Source: Microvelia longipes
Taxonomy: Eukaryota > Arthropoda > Insecta > Hemiptera > Veliidae
NCBI GenBank assembly: GCA_018340805.1
Contig: JACMZG010001908.1
Coordinates: 46,881,754 to 46,945,753, forward strand
Direction: 5' to 3'
Length of the DNA stretch: 64,000 nucleotides
The notes under the pieces: generated by a model
What the model saw: only the letters and a program-made list of their open reading frames with translations
What the model was told of the DNA's origin: nothing
Database searches by the model: none
Position numbers and translations under genes: made by a program
Part shown: piece after piece, positions 12,656-24,690 of the stretch
How positions within the stretch are numbered: the stretch's first letter is position 1
How the letters are laid out: every line of letters begins with the position of its first letter

Positions 12656-12734
12656 TATATCACCGGTTCTCATTGGGTAACTTATTTTTGAAGCGTTAAG
12701 TGTGACAAGTAGGCGGATACCACATTATTTAAAA

Positions 12735-13930
12735 TTTTTTTATTTATTTACCTCTGGCTTGTAAACCAGATAAATATTCACGAGGACCATCTATCCCAAA
12801 AATGTTGTTTCAGTCGGTGAACTCTTTGGCATCGTGATAGCGTATTTTCTCGTATATGGCGTAAATCTGGTTCCAGTGGAGAAGTTAGTGCCTCCCCAAT
12901 AAGGAAATGACTGGGTGTTAAAGGGTAAGAATCTGAGGGATCAGATGATGAAGGAGTAATAGGTCGCGAATTTAAACACGACTCGATTTGAATTAACAAC
13001 GTATTTAATTGTTCGTAAGTTAGTCTTTCATTTCCGTCGTATTGAAGCTAGTAAAGCTGAGGGTCCAGCGTGAAGTAATCGTTTATGTTCTCTCTCAATT
13101 AAGAGCTTGGTAAATCGATGGTTAGCTGGAAGAATTAAAGGATGTTTTCTGGAGAAATCTAAGTTAGCAGATTTGGACAGTCTACCACCCACTCTTATTA
13201 ATCCTTCCTCGTCAAGAATAGGCAGTGCTGTTTAAGTTTACTTTTAGGTTTCACTTGTTTATTATTAGTTAAAGATTTTATTTCAGATTTAAAAATATCG
13301 TTTTGAACCTTTTTAATAAAGAATGTAGTTGTATTTTTAAGTTCTGATGTCAATAAATAACAAGAATTGCTAGGTGTTTTAATTTTCCTTACTCCATCAA
13401 TAAAACGAAAAACGTAACTGAAAATTCGAATAAACCTTGAAAAGGATGAGTACTTATTAAAATATGAATCACTGACAACTAAAGCTAGAACTGTTGTACT
13501 TGTTGTCTTAATTTCGGAAAGCTCTTCGTCTGAAAGATATGGAATAGTGACTGGCCAATCTTCTTTGGGAGTTTTTAGCCACGCTGGACCGTACCACCAC
13601 AATTTCTGGTGAGCTAAATCAGAAACTGAAGTGCCTCTAGACACCAGGTCCGCTGGATTGTCCTCACTGCGAACATGATTCCATTGGGACGGCTCAGTTA
13701 TAGTTCGGATTTGTGAAACTCGATTACTCACAAATGTTTTAAGTCGAGACACGGTTTTAAGCCATCCTAACACAATGGTTGAGTCTGTCCATAGAAAGTA
13801 TTGATTAATATCTAATTTGAGAAACTCGACTGCCTTTTTAAACAGTTGAACGAGGAGCAGCGCTCCACAGAGCTCAAGGCGCGGTAATGACGTGTGTTTA
13901 ATAGGTGCGACATAAAGAAGGAACGTAGGA
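12735..13930 (-). pseudogene. Broken BEL/Pao retrotransposon pol fragment
   Basis: Reading the minus strand from about 13925, the frame shows KHTSLPRLELCGALLL, DSTIVLGWLKT and the HVRSEDNPADLVSRG motif, which mark the RNase H region of BEL/Pao polyproteins. A divergent linker follows. Then comes RVGGRL...HPLILP...HAGPSALLASIRR, the start of the integrase zinc-finger region. The sequence then jumps at about 13025 straight to TYEQLNTLLIQIESCLNSRP and the SHFLIGEALTSP motif of the integrase C-terminal part. The catalytic core in between, normally about 200 residues, is missing. The end is also frame-shifted near 12778. A stop interrupts the frame upstream near 13945, and no long terminal repeats were seen. 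This is a dead, internally deleted copy in the host intron. Confidence 0.88.
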
Positions 13931-14418
13931 GAGACACCGCGTTAAACATAACTTTGGATGACTTGTATAAAAAAACCAGCATACAAGAAGCTAGGATCTC
14001 GTATTTGTAAAACATAGAAGAAGATGACTATAGTGGGGGTATACTGACTATACTCCCGTGCCTGTTGGAACAAGTCTTGACTATACCGTACTCGTCAGTG
14101 GCGTAGCCAGGGGGGGGCTGAGGGGGCTTCAGCCCCCCCCCGAAATGTTTACATAACCTAAACCGCAATAAAATGTGTGAAAAAAGCTTAAAAAATATAT
14201 AAATTAATAAATTAAAAAACATATATTTTTTTTAACAATAAACTTATAATATAAATATCATAATATATCAAATACATATATAAAAATAGAAGATATACAA
14301 ATAATTTGAAAACAGTGAACAATACAAAGTAAGTAGGCTTGTCCGAAATATTATCTGAAGTTCCAATTACGACATAAACGGTCAGTTAGGTCTTTCAGTA
14401 ATAACTGTGTGACCTGTG

Positions 14419-14895
14419 CTTAGAATAATACTATACAAGAAGGCACAGGACCGTAAACACAATGTAATACCACTGATAACACGATAAGCCGGTTAACATG
14501 ATAATCCATTTTTTTAACCATCCAAAATCGGTCCAGTAAAACCGGAGATACAAATGTTGAAAGATTCTGAAAAAACATCTAAAAAAGCATACATTTTTGT
14601 CCAAAAACACGCATAAAACCTTAAAATGTCATGTTTTCCCATATTAACATGTTTAAGAATTAGGCAGACTTAAAAATCATGCATATTTGTTGACTGCAGG
14701 GTAATATGGAGTTGTCTAGAGAAAGAAGTCAGCACAGCTCTAATATGTGATGACTTAATGCCGACATAATAATGCTCAAAGATAGGTAAAAACTTAAATT
14801 GTAGAAAAATACACTTTTTTTCGGTAACCTTCAACATTTGATCTCCGGTTTTACTGACCGATTTTGATGGTTAAAAATGGATTTATCACATTTTT
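14419..14895. mobile_element. Inverted-repeat element nested in the hAT element
   Basis: The segment near 14505-14565 (aaccatccaaaatcggtcca and onward) is mirrored at about 14825-14880 with few changes, giving arms of about 60 bp. The left flank from 14419 (CTTAGAATAATACTAT and the following AGGACCGTAAACA) matches the end of the MITE at 43432-43967. This suggests that two MITE families have recombined or nested here. Confidence 0.65.
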
Positions 14896-15644
14896 AAATA
14901 AACTTTAACACATTAATTTAATAAACTTAAAAAACAACCCTTTAAATTTTGGATAGAATCAATAGGAACACCGTATTGGGCTAAACAGAATTTGAGTTCA
15001 TTTTATGGATTTTAAGGGCCGGGGCTAAAATTCCCTAATCTGAAACGGCAGACCACCTGATTCATTATCAGAGAGCCAGAATAAGTCGATCTAGTGGGTT
15101 TAACCTTTGGGCTAGACGGTCACGTTTTTTGCGTCTGGCTCTTGGACTATAATATATGACTTAAAAAGTTAATTTCAAATGGAACGTAGGCAAAAAGCGA
15201 GAAATTAAACCACGCCTACTTAGTTGAAAAGTAGGTCTGCCGCGGCGCTAGCGTCGATCGGAATCCAAATTTTCCCACCATGGGGTCAAAGTCTTACTGT
15301 TTAAGTATATAGTCTCTGGTTTGTACAATCCGGTAAATGACATGTACCCTGATGTTCGCGGACTATTTCAAAATTTACTTAATATAATTTAAAAAATTAA
15401 TGTTTTTATTAATTTTACGTTATAAAAAATTTTAATACATTATGTGCTAAATATAGTTTGTGTTTTATAACTATGTGTATTTTATTGATTATATACTTTA
15501 CCAGAAACAATTTATTTATTTATTTAATATAAAATAATATTATTATTAATAATAAATAAAAATAAATAAAAACAAACAATGTACATTGTAATCTTGTCTA
15601 TATTTTAACGGTATATATATATTAAATACATTAAAAAAATTGTA

Positions 15645-15645
<1 letters not shown>

Positions 15646-15682
<37 letters not shown>

Positions 15683-15716
15683 TATATACATATATTTATA
15701 TATATATAAATATATA

Positions 15717-15773
<57 letters not shown>

Positions 15774-15780
15774 TTATATG
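15646..15780. repeat. (TA)n microsatellite inside the hAT element
   Basis: TA tract with several phase breaks, abutting family M copy 1 on its left. Confidence 0.98.
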
Positions 15781-16156
15781 TGTTTTTGTGAGCTTCAATC
15801 ACGTATGAACAAAAGTTAAAAAGATCAGCGTGTTCGGATCTAAAAATAATTTAGTGTCTTTTCATGTATGTATGATTGTATGGATATGCAATGCACATTG
15901 AGGATATTTCTTGATTCAAACACTCTGCAGTTTAGCCATCTGATTAAATTTCAATAATAGCTGACATAAAATTCCTACAAAACCATAAACTGGTAGGATT
16001 TTAGGTTAAATCCACCATGGATTATCGAAATGCCGTCAGTATAAAATTTAAAAACAAATTCACAAAAAAATATTTGTTTTTTAAAGTTTTCTGAACAGAA
16101 AAAACTAAATACATTGTGGCTAACAAAGTTCCCGTGGTATATGAATGGATCTGCAC
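15781..16156 (-). repeat. Repeat family M, copy 1
   Basis: About 370 bp, bounded on both sides by (TA)n and inverted relative to 19145-19516 with very high identity. Markers are TCCACCATGGATTATCGAAA and TGGTATATGAATGGATCTGC. It lies inside the hAT element at 14096-16330. Confidence 0.85.
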
Positions 16157-16281
<125 letters not shown>

Positions 16282-16523
16282 TAAATTTAACATTCAGCCC
16301 CCCCGAAATTAAATCCTGGCTACGCCACTGGTACTCGTACCACACCACAAAACTATCTTCACAACACTCCACTGATTATTTACTTAAAACTTATTTGTCT
16401 ATATCCGCATTCACACAAATAATTAATGTTTCGTTTAATTTTAGTATTAATAATTACAGATTGAAACTGAACTGATTAGAAGAACATTAAAGAATGTTTT
16501 AAACAAAAAATCTTTTTAAATTA

Positions 16524-17049
16524 GTACGTTCACACATACTCTAGATCCGCGGATCGTATAGAATACGTTAAAATACGGTCAACTAACTTCACGGTTCTTG
16601 CAGCGTATTTGTTTAGTCGATCGAGTTGATAACTGATCCCGCCAAAAACATGGCGTCTTGTATTGTGAAGATTCACTTTTGGTTATAAGAAAGTTTAAAA
16701 CAAAAAATATATTTTATTACATTGCATAATGTAATAAAATTTCAGATTTCTTTTGCATAATAATAAAGTACACTAAAAAAAAAAAAAAAAAAAAATCCAA
16801 AAATTATTTGATCAAAAACGGTAATTTAGAAGTGAAATAAAAGTTCGACGAGAAGGTTATCCGATAAATACGATCGTCTCTAAAGGTACACACACAAAAA
16901 GACAGCGTTTCGGAGGATCCATTTAGATTCCATCTCCCAAGTTCTAGTGTATGCGATCGGATCCCCTTCGCATGGTTCATACAGCTTAAATTACCGTATT
17001 GAGAGATCGTATTCTATACGATCCGCGGATCTAAAGTGTGTAAACGTAC
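16524..17049. mobile_element. MITE with GTACGTTCACAC ends, 526 bp
   Basis: The left arm (16524 to about 16570) includes TAGATCCGCGGATCGTATAG and is mirrored at about 17003-17049. The elements sit between TA dinucleotides (16522-16523 and 17050-17051), which suggests a TA target duplication. The interior has an A-run at about 16775 and no reading frame. The CCGCGG core makes each arm locally palindromic too. Confidence 0.82.
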
Positions 17050-19144
17050 TAAATGTTTCGTATTCGTAGTGATTTATTATTTATTACTCGGACTGTAAAA
17101 AGTAATAACTGATACAATGTTTCGGCTCGATTGGACCATAATTATGTTAGATAGGGCTTAATGAATAATTTGAAAGCAAATTAAATTGATTTTTAAACTG
17201 TATAATGAGTCGTTAAAAGTACATTGACATAAAATAATAAAAAACGTAAAAGATTACCTTTAGCACGGCCGATAGCCTACGACTAACTCTACTAAAAGGG
17301 CCGAGTACTCCCCTCTACTACCAACTCGATATATCGATTTATTAATCGATCCTCTTGCCACAACACCGTCTACGACAGATTCGTGGTTTTTTCACGGTCG
17401 GCGACTGTAAAAAACTACGAAACTGTCGATAGAGAAATTCGATAAATGTTCACTAGATAGCCGCTAGTAGTTTACAACAAGGTTAAGATATAACCTTCCT
17501 TGTCCTTCATTTGTTTATCAAATAAATAACAAGTAAATAATTGATAGATTTTGTTTTACGAAATTTTTTGACATATGATTATTACCCTCAAATAATCATG
17601 AATAGTGATTCAGACATTAAAAATATGACGCCAGAATTGAAACTTTTGGTCAACGAGGCGATCGAAAATTTATATACACTATTCTGATTTTCTTCTTAAT
17701 ATTTGTACTACGCCGATAAATAGCATATAGGGGATTATAGAGCATTATAGGGGATGTGAAAGAGCAGGGTGCACCCTGAACATCTCCCTTTTTTTGTTAG
17801 AAAATCTTATATTATAAATAATAGACTAATACAAACCATTGTATGTATACTCTAACAGGAAATAAATGATTTTTATTTATTTATATTTTTGCTCCTTTTA
17901 CTTCTTCCGCCCTTCACAATCTTGTAACATAATCTATATATTTTTGAGAATGAGCAAAGTGACACTGAGGATGTACTAAATAAAATTATGTGTTTTTTAT
18001 GTTTTAAGACCGAACGAAGAAAATCTGGAGCATTTAGGATGAGCGTAGCAAATCTAATAAAGTTAGGAAAAGTTCCGAAGTACACCGAACCCAATATTAT
18101 AAATTTTAAATAGAACATACATTAAAACAATCATTAATTAAAGTTAAATATTTCCCTTAATAAATATTTTTTTTCCGTTTCGAAATTAATTATAGGATAA
18201 AAAAGAAAAAAATATGTTGATATAATTATTAATTAAAATTTTATTTCATTTAAATTAATTTTACTTAAAACTAACTTAAAAAAAGATTTTTAATGCAAGC
18301 AATTGAAATACAATATTTTTACAATAGGAAATAATTATTAATTATGTTATTTAATTATAAAAAAATGTTGTATTAATCAAATTGGTCATTAGTGAAATTT
18401 GGATTATTATTCGGGATAAAAAAATAGTTAAAACTCTTTGGCAAATTCATTAGACTTAATTGATTTATCGAAATTGATAAAAATTAACAAACTTTAGATT
18501 TACCTAAGCGTATTATTTTAATTTTATGCAATAATAAGTTTGTGTAGAAATTGAGGGCAGAAAGTACGCGGAAAGAGGTCTGGGACGAGGCAACTTTTAA
18601 TAAGCGAGATATAATAGAGTGGAAATTATCAGATTTTTTGTCTCTCGTCTCGTCCTCTCTCTTTCTCACCTGTTATTGTTTTTCATTTTACCCTATAGGG
18701 AAAGCTTTATACAAAATATTTGCAAAGTAAGAATTTTCCAATTATTTTATGTTATAATTTTCACTCAACAGACTTCCCTGATTAAAATATTTATTTTCGA
18801 TATTTATATTTTTTTTTTTTGCATTTTAATAGTCATTAAAAAAAAAGATGCCAATCATCGATTGAGGCTTCCCTACCTACGTACTTAAAAATTATAGGGT
18901 CATATTGTCGTTTTAGTAAACGAGCTTTTAGCAAAAGTGTAAATTCATTTTAATAAAATATTTTTTTAACTTTTGAAAGAATGTATTTTATTTATTCCTT
19001 ATTAAAAGCTTTTAATAAAAGTGTACATTCATTCTTTTTGAGGTACGGCAAGAACCGTTGCCTGAAAAACCAAAAATGTGTATTATTTTCTTTGATAAGC
19101 TTATCAATATAAGTTGGATAAGACCTTTACATTGTTAACAAGAA
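17050..19144. other. Intron DNA, mostly unrecognised
   Basis: It includes a GC-richer block at 17260-17470 with GTCGGCGACTGTAAAAAACT, of unknown origin, and the retroposon fragment at 17985. AGCTTTTAGCAAAAGTGTA and AGCTTTTAATAAAAGTGTAC are a short direct repeat at 18924 and 19007. Confidence 0.45.
17985..18100 (+). repeat. 3' fragment of the 5S-like composite element
   Basis: GACCGAACGAAGAAAATCTG, GGATGAGCGTAGCAAATC and GGAAAAGTTCCGAAGTACAC follow the body and tail order of the family. Confidence 0.55.
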
Positions 19145-19516
19145 TAGTGCAGATCCATTCATATACCACGGGAACTTTGTTAGCCACAATGTATTTAGTT
19201 TTTTCTGTTCAGAAAACTTTTAAAAAACAAATATTTTTTTGTGAATTTGTTTTTAAATTTTATACTGACGGCATTTCGATAATCCATGGTGGATTTAACC
19301 TAAAATCCTACCAGTTTATTGTTTTGTAGGAATTTTATGTCAGCTATTATTGAAATTTAATCAGATGGCTAAACTGCAGAGTGTTTGCATCAAGAAATAT
19401 CCTCAATGTGCATTGCACATCCATACAATCATACATACATGAAAAGACACTAAATTATTTTTAGATCCGAACACGCTGATCTCTTTAACTTTTTGTTCAT
19501 ACGTGATTGAAGCTCA
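19145..19516 (+). repeat. Repeat family M, copy 2
   Basis: This is the reverse complement of 15781-16156. It starts AGTGCAGATCCATTC and ends GTGATTGAAGCTCAC, running straight into (CA)n and then (TA)n. No coding frame is convincing. Confidence 0.85.
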
Positions 19517-19531
19517 CACACACACACACAC

Positions 19532-19614
<83 letters not shown>

Positions 19615-19618
19615 TATA
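19508..19618. repeat. (CA)n-(TA)n microsatellite
   Basis: This tract is continuous with the end of family M copy 2. Confidence 0.98.
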
Positions 19619-19734
19619 CAGGGTGTTTTATATAAAGTGTCCACCAGAAAAGGAGGTGATAGTAATCCTCAAAAGGAACAAAAAATGACCTAAACAATGT
19701 GGCCACATTTAAATTTTTCACTTTAAAATTTATC

Positions 19735-20210
19735 TTACTTCACCCATTCTGTCTTCCCTCCTTGGATTTGAACCTCTAATGTCAGAGTTTCAATTTTTGT
19801 TTGTTTCCTTTACTTATCCGTTTGGGCCAACCCGAGATGTTATACTCAGATAGCAAATTTAAATGTTAAGTCTAAAAAACTAAAAATGAATTATTGTTAT
19901 TTTTTTAAGAAAACGATGGTGCTGCTTCGCGTGAAGAGGCCCCCAAGTTCTATAAAACAAAAATACATCGCGAATACTACAGCATACCATAGATCTTTGT
20001 TTACTTTTATTTTATTTTACTAAACGATTGGCAACTGTTTGTATTTAAAAAAATACTACAGCACAATCTAGTAGAGAATAGAGCAAATATATTTTTACTA
20101 CTAGCGCTATTCAAGACTCTAGTGATGAGGCCCCCAACTTAAATCGTAAACACAAACTTGTCAATTGAGCGTTCCTACTACACTCGGGAGTGAACCATCT
20201 ATCTTAGGAT
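19735..20210 (+). repeat. Repeat family Y, copy 1
   Basis: CTTGGATTTGAACCTCTAAT through GTTCCTACTACACTCGGGAG matches 51977-52445 along about 470 bp. A family X segment interrupts it at 20205. Confidence 0.85.
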
Positions 20211-20724
20211 TGTCTGATTGAGCTGAAACCGGTCGCAATCGTTTTAGAATGACTTCGACCATATAAAGACTACTTCGAGGTTCTTCCGCTTTACGGGCCT
20301 GCTTTGCTCGGCGTGGTTTAGTGGCAGCCATTTTTGTCCTGTCTCTCTGGGACAGCAGGCTTACCAGGATGGAGCAAGAGGTAGAGGTCCATCTTTTATA
20401 CTATATCCCCACCCTCTAACACTACTAAACCCAACAGATATCGTACAAGTCTTTGACCTGGACGTATACATACATACAACATTATATATATATATATGTA
20501 TACTGTTTGCGCCATTTGTGATGGTTCAATTGAGCTGAAATTGGTCTTAATCGATTCAGCTAGCCGTCTACCTAAACACGAAATACCTTGTTTTAAAGCC
20601 ATTTCAAGTTTCAAAAATTATTTTTTTCATGACGTCATAACTTTGATTGATGACGTCATAATGTTTTTATAAACAATAGGCCTCGTAACCTCCTCAACAT
20701 CTCGCGATTTGCAAAGTTTCGTAG
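20205..20724 (+). repeat. Repeat family X, partial copy
   Basis: GGATTGTCTGATTGAGCTGA to ATCTCGCGATTTGCAAAG matches 53394-53910. It contains GGACAGCAGGCTTACCAGGA and a short TA tract. Confidence 0.85.
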
Positions 20725-20985
20725 AATGGGTGAAGTAAGAGTGAGAAATTTTTTTTTTTTTTTTCACTTTTTACCAATTTATACGAAATTCTTATAGAGC
20801 TTTCTTGGGATCACTCATCCATCGACTCCTCATCATTCTAGCGCTGAAAAGCGGATGGAAAGACTTGATTACCCTCAACAGCTCGTTGTTTGGTTGAATT
20901 AAAATAAATAAATAAAAGTGTCAGAAATAAAAATATCTGACAGTTTCACGCTGTCACCACTAGACTGTACTACTTGTATTATTTT
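20725..20985 (-). repeat. Repeat module L, copy 1 (inverted)
   Basis: This is the complement of 51735-51976. With family Y at 19735 it forms an opposed Y/L arrangement around the inserted family X segment, unlike the direct L-Y order at 51.7-52.4 kb. Confidence 0.8.
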
Positions 20986-20989
20986 GAAC

Positions 20990-23900
20990 TTATTACCAAC
21001 AACTTGACTTTGTATTTATTACCCATATTGAAGCATGAAACTGGGATTAGCAACAAAAATATTTTTTAGCAGCAATTTAGCAGAATCTATAAAATTTAAG
21101 AGATATTAAATCCAAATCATATAATTTGTGCATCCTCTACCGACGTTAAGTATTAAGCGGTATAGTCCCAGAATCACATCATTTTAAAAGCTGTTAAAAT
21201 ATTTCAGTACTAAGAAGCAGGTGCAAGTAAACAGAAATATTTTTCAATTTAAATGGTAAATTTCCTCTCAACTAAATTAAGTAGTGAAGGCCCTTGATTA
21301 TGCAGTATAATACATATTCAGACGCCGTAAAAACATACATGACTACATAATGCAGACAAAAGGAATAAACCTAAAGACATTAAAACCTGTCGAAAACGGA
21401 GGTCCTTTCATAGTTGAAAAGGAAACCAAGACATTATCATTTTAGGGGAAGCAGTAAACCGAGTTATACAGGTCAGGGGGAGGGGATGCAAATCTTCATG
21501 CATTATGGGCTAGTTCAGATGAAAGTTGAAATTCCACTATCTCTCTACTTAGTTTTATCTCAAGAGCCCCTAACCAAACAAGAAAAGGTTTTAACCTTTA
21601 ACAACTTTACTAATTCAGTTAAGGCTGATGTTTAGATTTGAGGCAAAATTAAAAAATATAACTAAATTTGTAACTATGCTTAATTATTACTATTATTATT
21701 ATTATGGTCAAAATAGTATTCTGAGCAGTATTTCTTAATCTTTGTGGTCTATCACCCAATAAATTTGATGGTAATTACTCTGCGATCCAATTATTATACT
21801 CTATACCTGATATTCTATTACTATATCAGGTATTTTGTTAGATTTTAAATGATGGTCACATTAATTAACACAGCAGGTACATACAGAGAATTTATTATTT
21901 CCCGATTTAAAAAAAAAAATTAAATACATTTGCCTGCACTTTCTTATTTCAATAGAGCAAGCGAGAAAATAAAAATGGCCTAATCCAGCAAACTGGAAAT
22001 TGTTATTGAGTAATAGAAGTTATCTCTTATTTTAGGGGGATCTTGTGTTTTTTCTTGAACTTATGTCCAATTTTATTCCTATATCTCACCTTTAGAAATT
22101 TACATTTGCATATTTAAACTGAAAATTCTTTATCATTATTTCCACATTTCCACAAAAAACCCCACCATGAAAAAACATTAGTCCTCGCTAAGACGAGTAC
22201 TAACAAGACAGAGATCCAGCTCTCCAAACACCCTTATTAAAATATTTACATCTCAAGAACATCTCTCTCTAGAAGAATACCTTAAATAAACTTTTTTAAT
22301 GCTTTAATAAATAAAATATTTTTTAAAGTATCCTAACAATTCTTTGTGTACAAATATTTTTGGCAAAAATGCAAAAAATATATTTCATAGAATTTTAACA
22401 AGGGAAACAGCAAAGCTTGTGTTAATAAGTTGTTAAATAACTTAACTTGCTAAAATCCAGCTTATTAAAACTCTCGACAAGAAATACCTCGGAAAGTACA
22501 TTCAATTTACATTTCTACTCTAATTCTTTAACAAAAAACATTTATTTTTACAAAATAAGAAGACTTTAATATTTACTTATTGTTATTTTTTAAGTAGGCG
22601 AAGTTGAGGGAAAATGTCACTAGAAAATAAATTAAATGGTTCACTGGCGAAGAAAAATATTGTCTCGTTAAAAAGATCGAAATAAGGACATGAAAATAGT
22701 ATTATAATGGTTTAACATTATTCTATTTTAGAAAAATATTAAAAATTTAAAGTTTTTTTTTACCACATAACACATGGAAACTACAGATAAACATTATAAA
22801 TAAATAAATATATAACACATATTCGATATAATACATATTCGAAGTGTTTTAAATGTATTTATGTACAAGTAGTAACATTTAAAGTAGAACCTTTTATTTA
22901 GAACATAGAAACTAAACCTAATATTCTTATTTAAAACATTATTCTTGAGACACGAGTAGATCATTTAAATGTTTTAGCTTTTATGATGATTGTCAGAGAT
23001 ATTCAGATGGTCAGAGAGCCTATCCCTTTCTCTCTGTAAAGTAAAAGGGAGAGACAGAGAAGATTTAGGTTTCATATCTGAAGTTAGACAATTTCAGTTT
23101 ATTAGCGTTTTAAAATCCACCAGATAACACACTAATCAAGGAGATTAATGCTACATTTTTCCATTGAAACAAGAGAGAGGATTAAGGCACTTGTATCTTA
23201 TGTTTGCAAATTCTTATTTTCAGGAGAGTCCATTGCTTCCTTTACTCTCTAAAGAAAAAGGAGGACACAAAAAGGATTTAGACTTCTGTCTCGGAAGTTG
23301 GGCAGTTTCGGTTTTGGTCCTAAGGGTTCACATCGCCAACCTTGAAATCAACCACCTAACATTATACCTTCGTCACTACTTTATCATTGCCTAACCTCCT
23401 GCTACAATGGATGAAAATAATAATGCTCTGCCATCTTTTGTCATTTCTAATTTCCTCTTTGTGTAACATTCCAATTCCAAATATTAGATACCTTCCTATA
23501 CATTGATGAGCTCCTCCTCCTCATTATCTTCAAATATTGCACATATGGGACTCTATGTTGCCTTAATTGGGGGTAAATGCCTATTTTGCTTGCTAAAATG
23601 CTAAATAGGATAAATGCCATTTAGACATTTGAATAAATAATTAAATAAATAGCTAAATAGACCTAAATGCCTATATAGCCTAATTACTCCTACCATAAGT
23701 CTGAGACTAGTCTTAGTCAGTTCAAGACACCATTTTCTTTTGTTCAATGTTTAAAGTATCATCTTTGACTGTTTAAGTCCGTCGCTCTTTTCCCAAGTGA
23801 TTGTTGTTTCCTAAAAAAAAAATGAATTTCTACAAGGGACTTAGCCAGACTTTTTGATCATTCAATCGCTGGCTCTGACCTGCAAAACCTAATAGATTCC

Positions 23901-24070
23901 ATTCCTTCGCTACTTCATCGCTCTTTCCGTTTTCGGGTATGCTGGTCTGTCTAAGGACCTATGTCACATTATCCTTTAAGTATTCAGAAAACTGTTTCAG
24001 CTTTCTACTTTTAGTAAAAAATATAATAAAAATACCGTTAATTCATTTTAAATGTGTGTTAATAATTTAC
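20990..24070. other. Intron DNA without recognised gene
   Basis: This is the 5' part of the stomatin intron between the exons at 24071 and 9579. AT-rich with short simple repeats (ATT at 21685) and a CTAAATAG.CCTAAATGCC word repeated near 23570-23680. No coding motif seen. Confidence 0.5.
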
Positions 24071-24274
24071 CTGCATAGTATTGCTAATGGCCTCTCTATC
24101 GGAGAGGATCTCGTGTAATGGTCTCGTACCCAGTACATTTCTGAGTGTTGTCTGAGCAAGAAGTCTTGTAGAGTGATGAGCATTTGCAACGTTAGCAACT
24201 GATACCGTAGCATTGCTCACTCTGTAGTACACAACAGCATCCACTGATACTGTAACGCTATCTTTCGTCAAAAC
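24071..24274 (-). CDS. Stomatin/MEC-2-like central SPFH exon
   Basis: This exon encodes 68 in-frame residues starting VLTKDSVTVSVDAVVYYRVS and ending with a DREAISNTMQ stretch. It is the most conserved core of the stomatin SPFH domain, including the TKDSVTVSVDAVVYYRV strand pair and the TRLLAQTTLRNVLGT helix. The acceptor is tttgttttag|GTT and the donor is CAG|gtaaat, both phase 0. It joins directly to the PPQE end of either alternative exon. It continues after a 14.5-kb intron into the exon at 9579. The upstream intron (to 41567) is 17.3 kb and holds the nested ankyrin gene. Members with this core oligomerise at the membrane and regulate DEG/ENaC-type and other channels. Which paralogue of the insect family this is cannot be settled from four segments. 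Confidence 0.96.
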
Positions 24275-24399
24275 CTAAAACAAACAAATCCAACATTATA
24301 AAGCATATTTAACAGGCACGCGTATTATTCAACCACTATGATTATGTCATAGTAAAGATATAGCATATATGGGCCATTAAAGTTGAAATCGTCAAACGA

Positions 24400-24690
24400 A
24401 AATATGTTTGAAATGGCGACCGATATTAAAATAAAATTTTGTAGATCCATTTTTTACTCTGGGAGGTAGGTTTTGTCAATTAATTGATCAAAGTTTATAT
24501 TTCTTAGGAGTTTTATTTTTTCATTTTTGATGACAGCAAAAGAGGTATCTTCCGAGCAGCGCAACAAGATATTGCATCTGATTTTTGTACCACGTTTTAC
24601 CTCTCTTGTTTGAACAGAGGAGTTATACGTGATATATCCACAAATAATTACAGACACACATTGAAAAACAGACAGAGAATTTTGCATGAA
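24400..24690 (-). repeat. Leader part of the composite retroposon, diverged
   Basis: GAAATGGCGACCGATATTAA, GATGACAGCAAAAGAGGTAT, CTTCCGAGCAGCGCAAC and a run of ACAGACACACATTG match the leader copies at 3935 and 46085 in order. Confidence 0.5.

Noticed and set aside
13812..14015. Separate small open frame
   Set aside because: It is an out-of-frame shadow of the BEL/Pao fragment.
19114..19329. 71-residue open frame with SYTTGTLLATMYLVFSVQKT
   Set aside because: The frame lies in repeat family M and is also open in the other copy only because the copies are nearly identical; no protein family is recognised.
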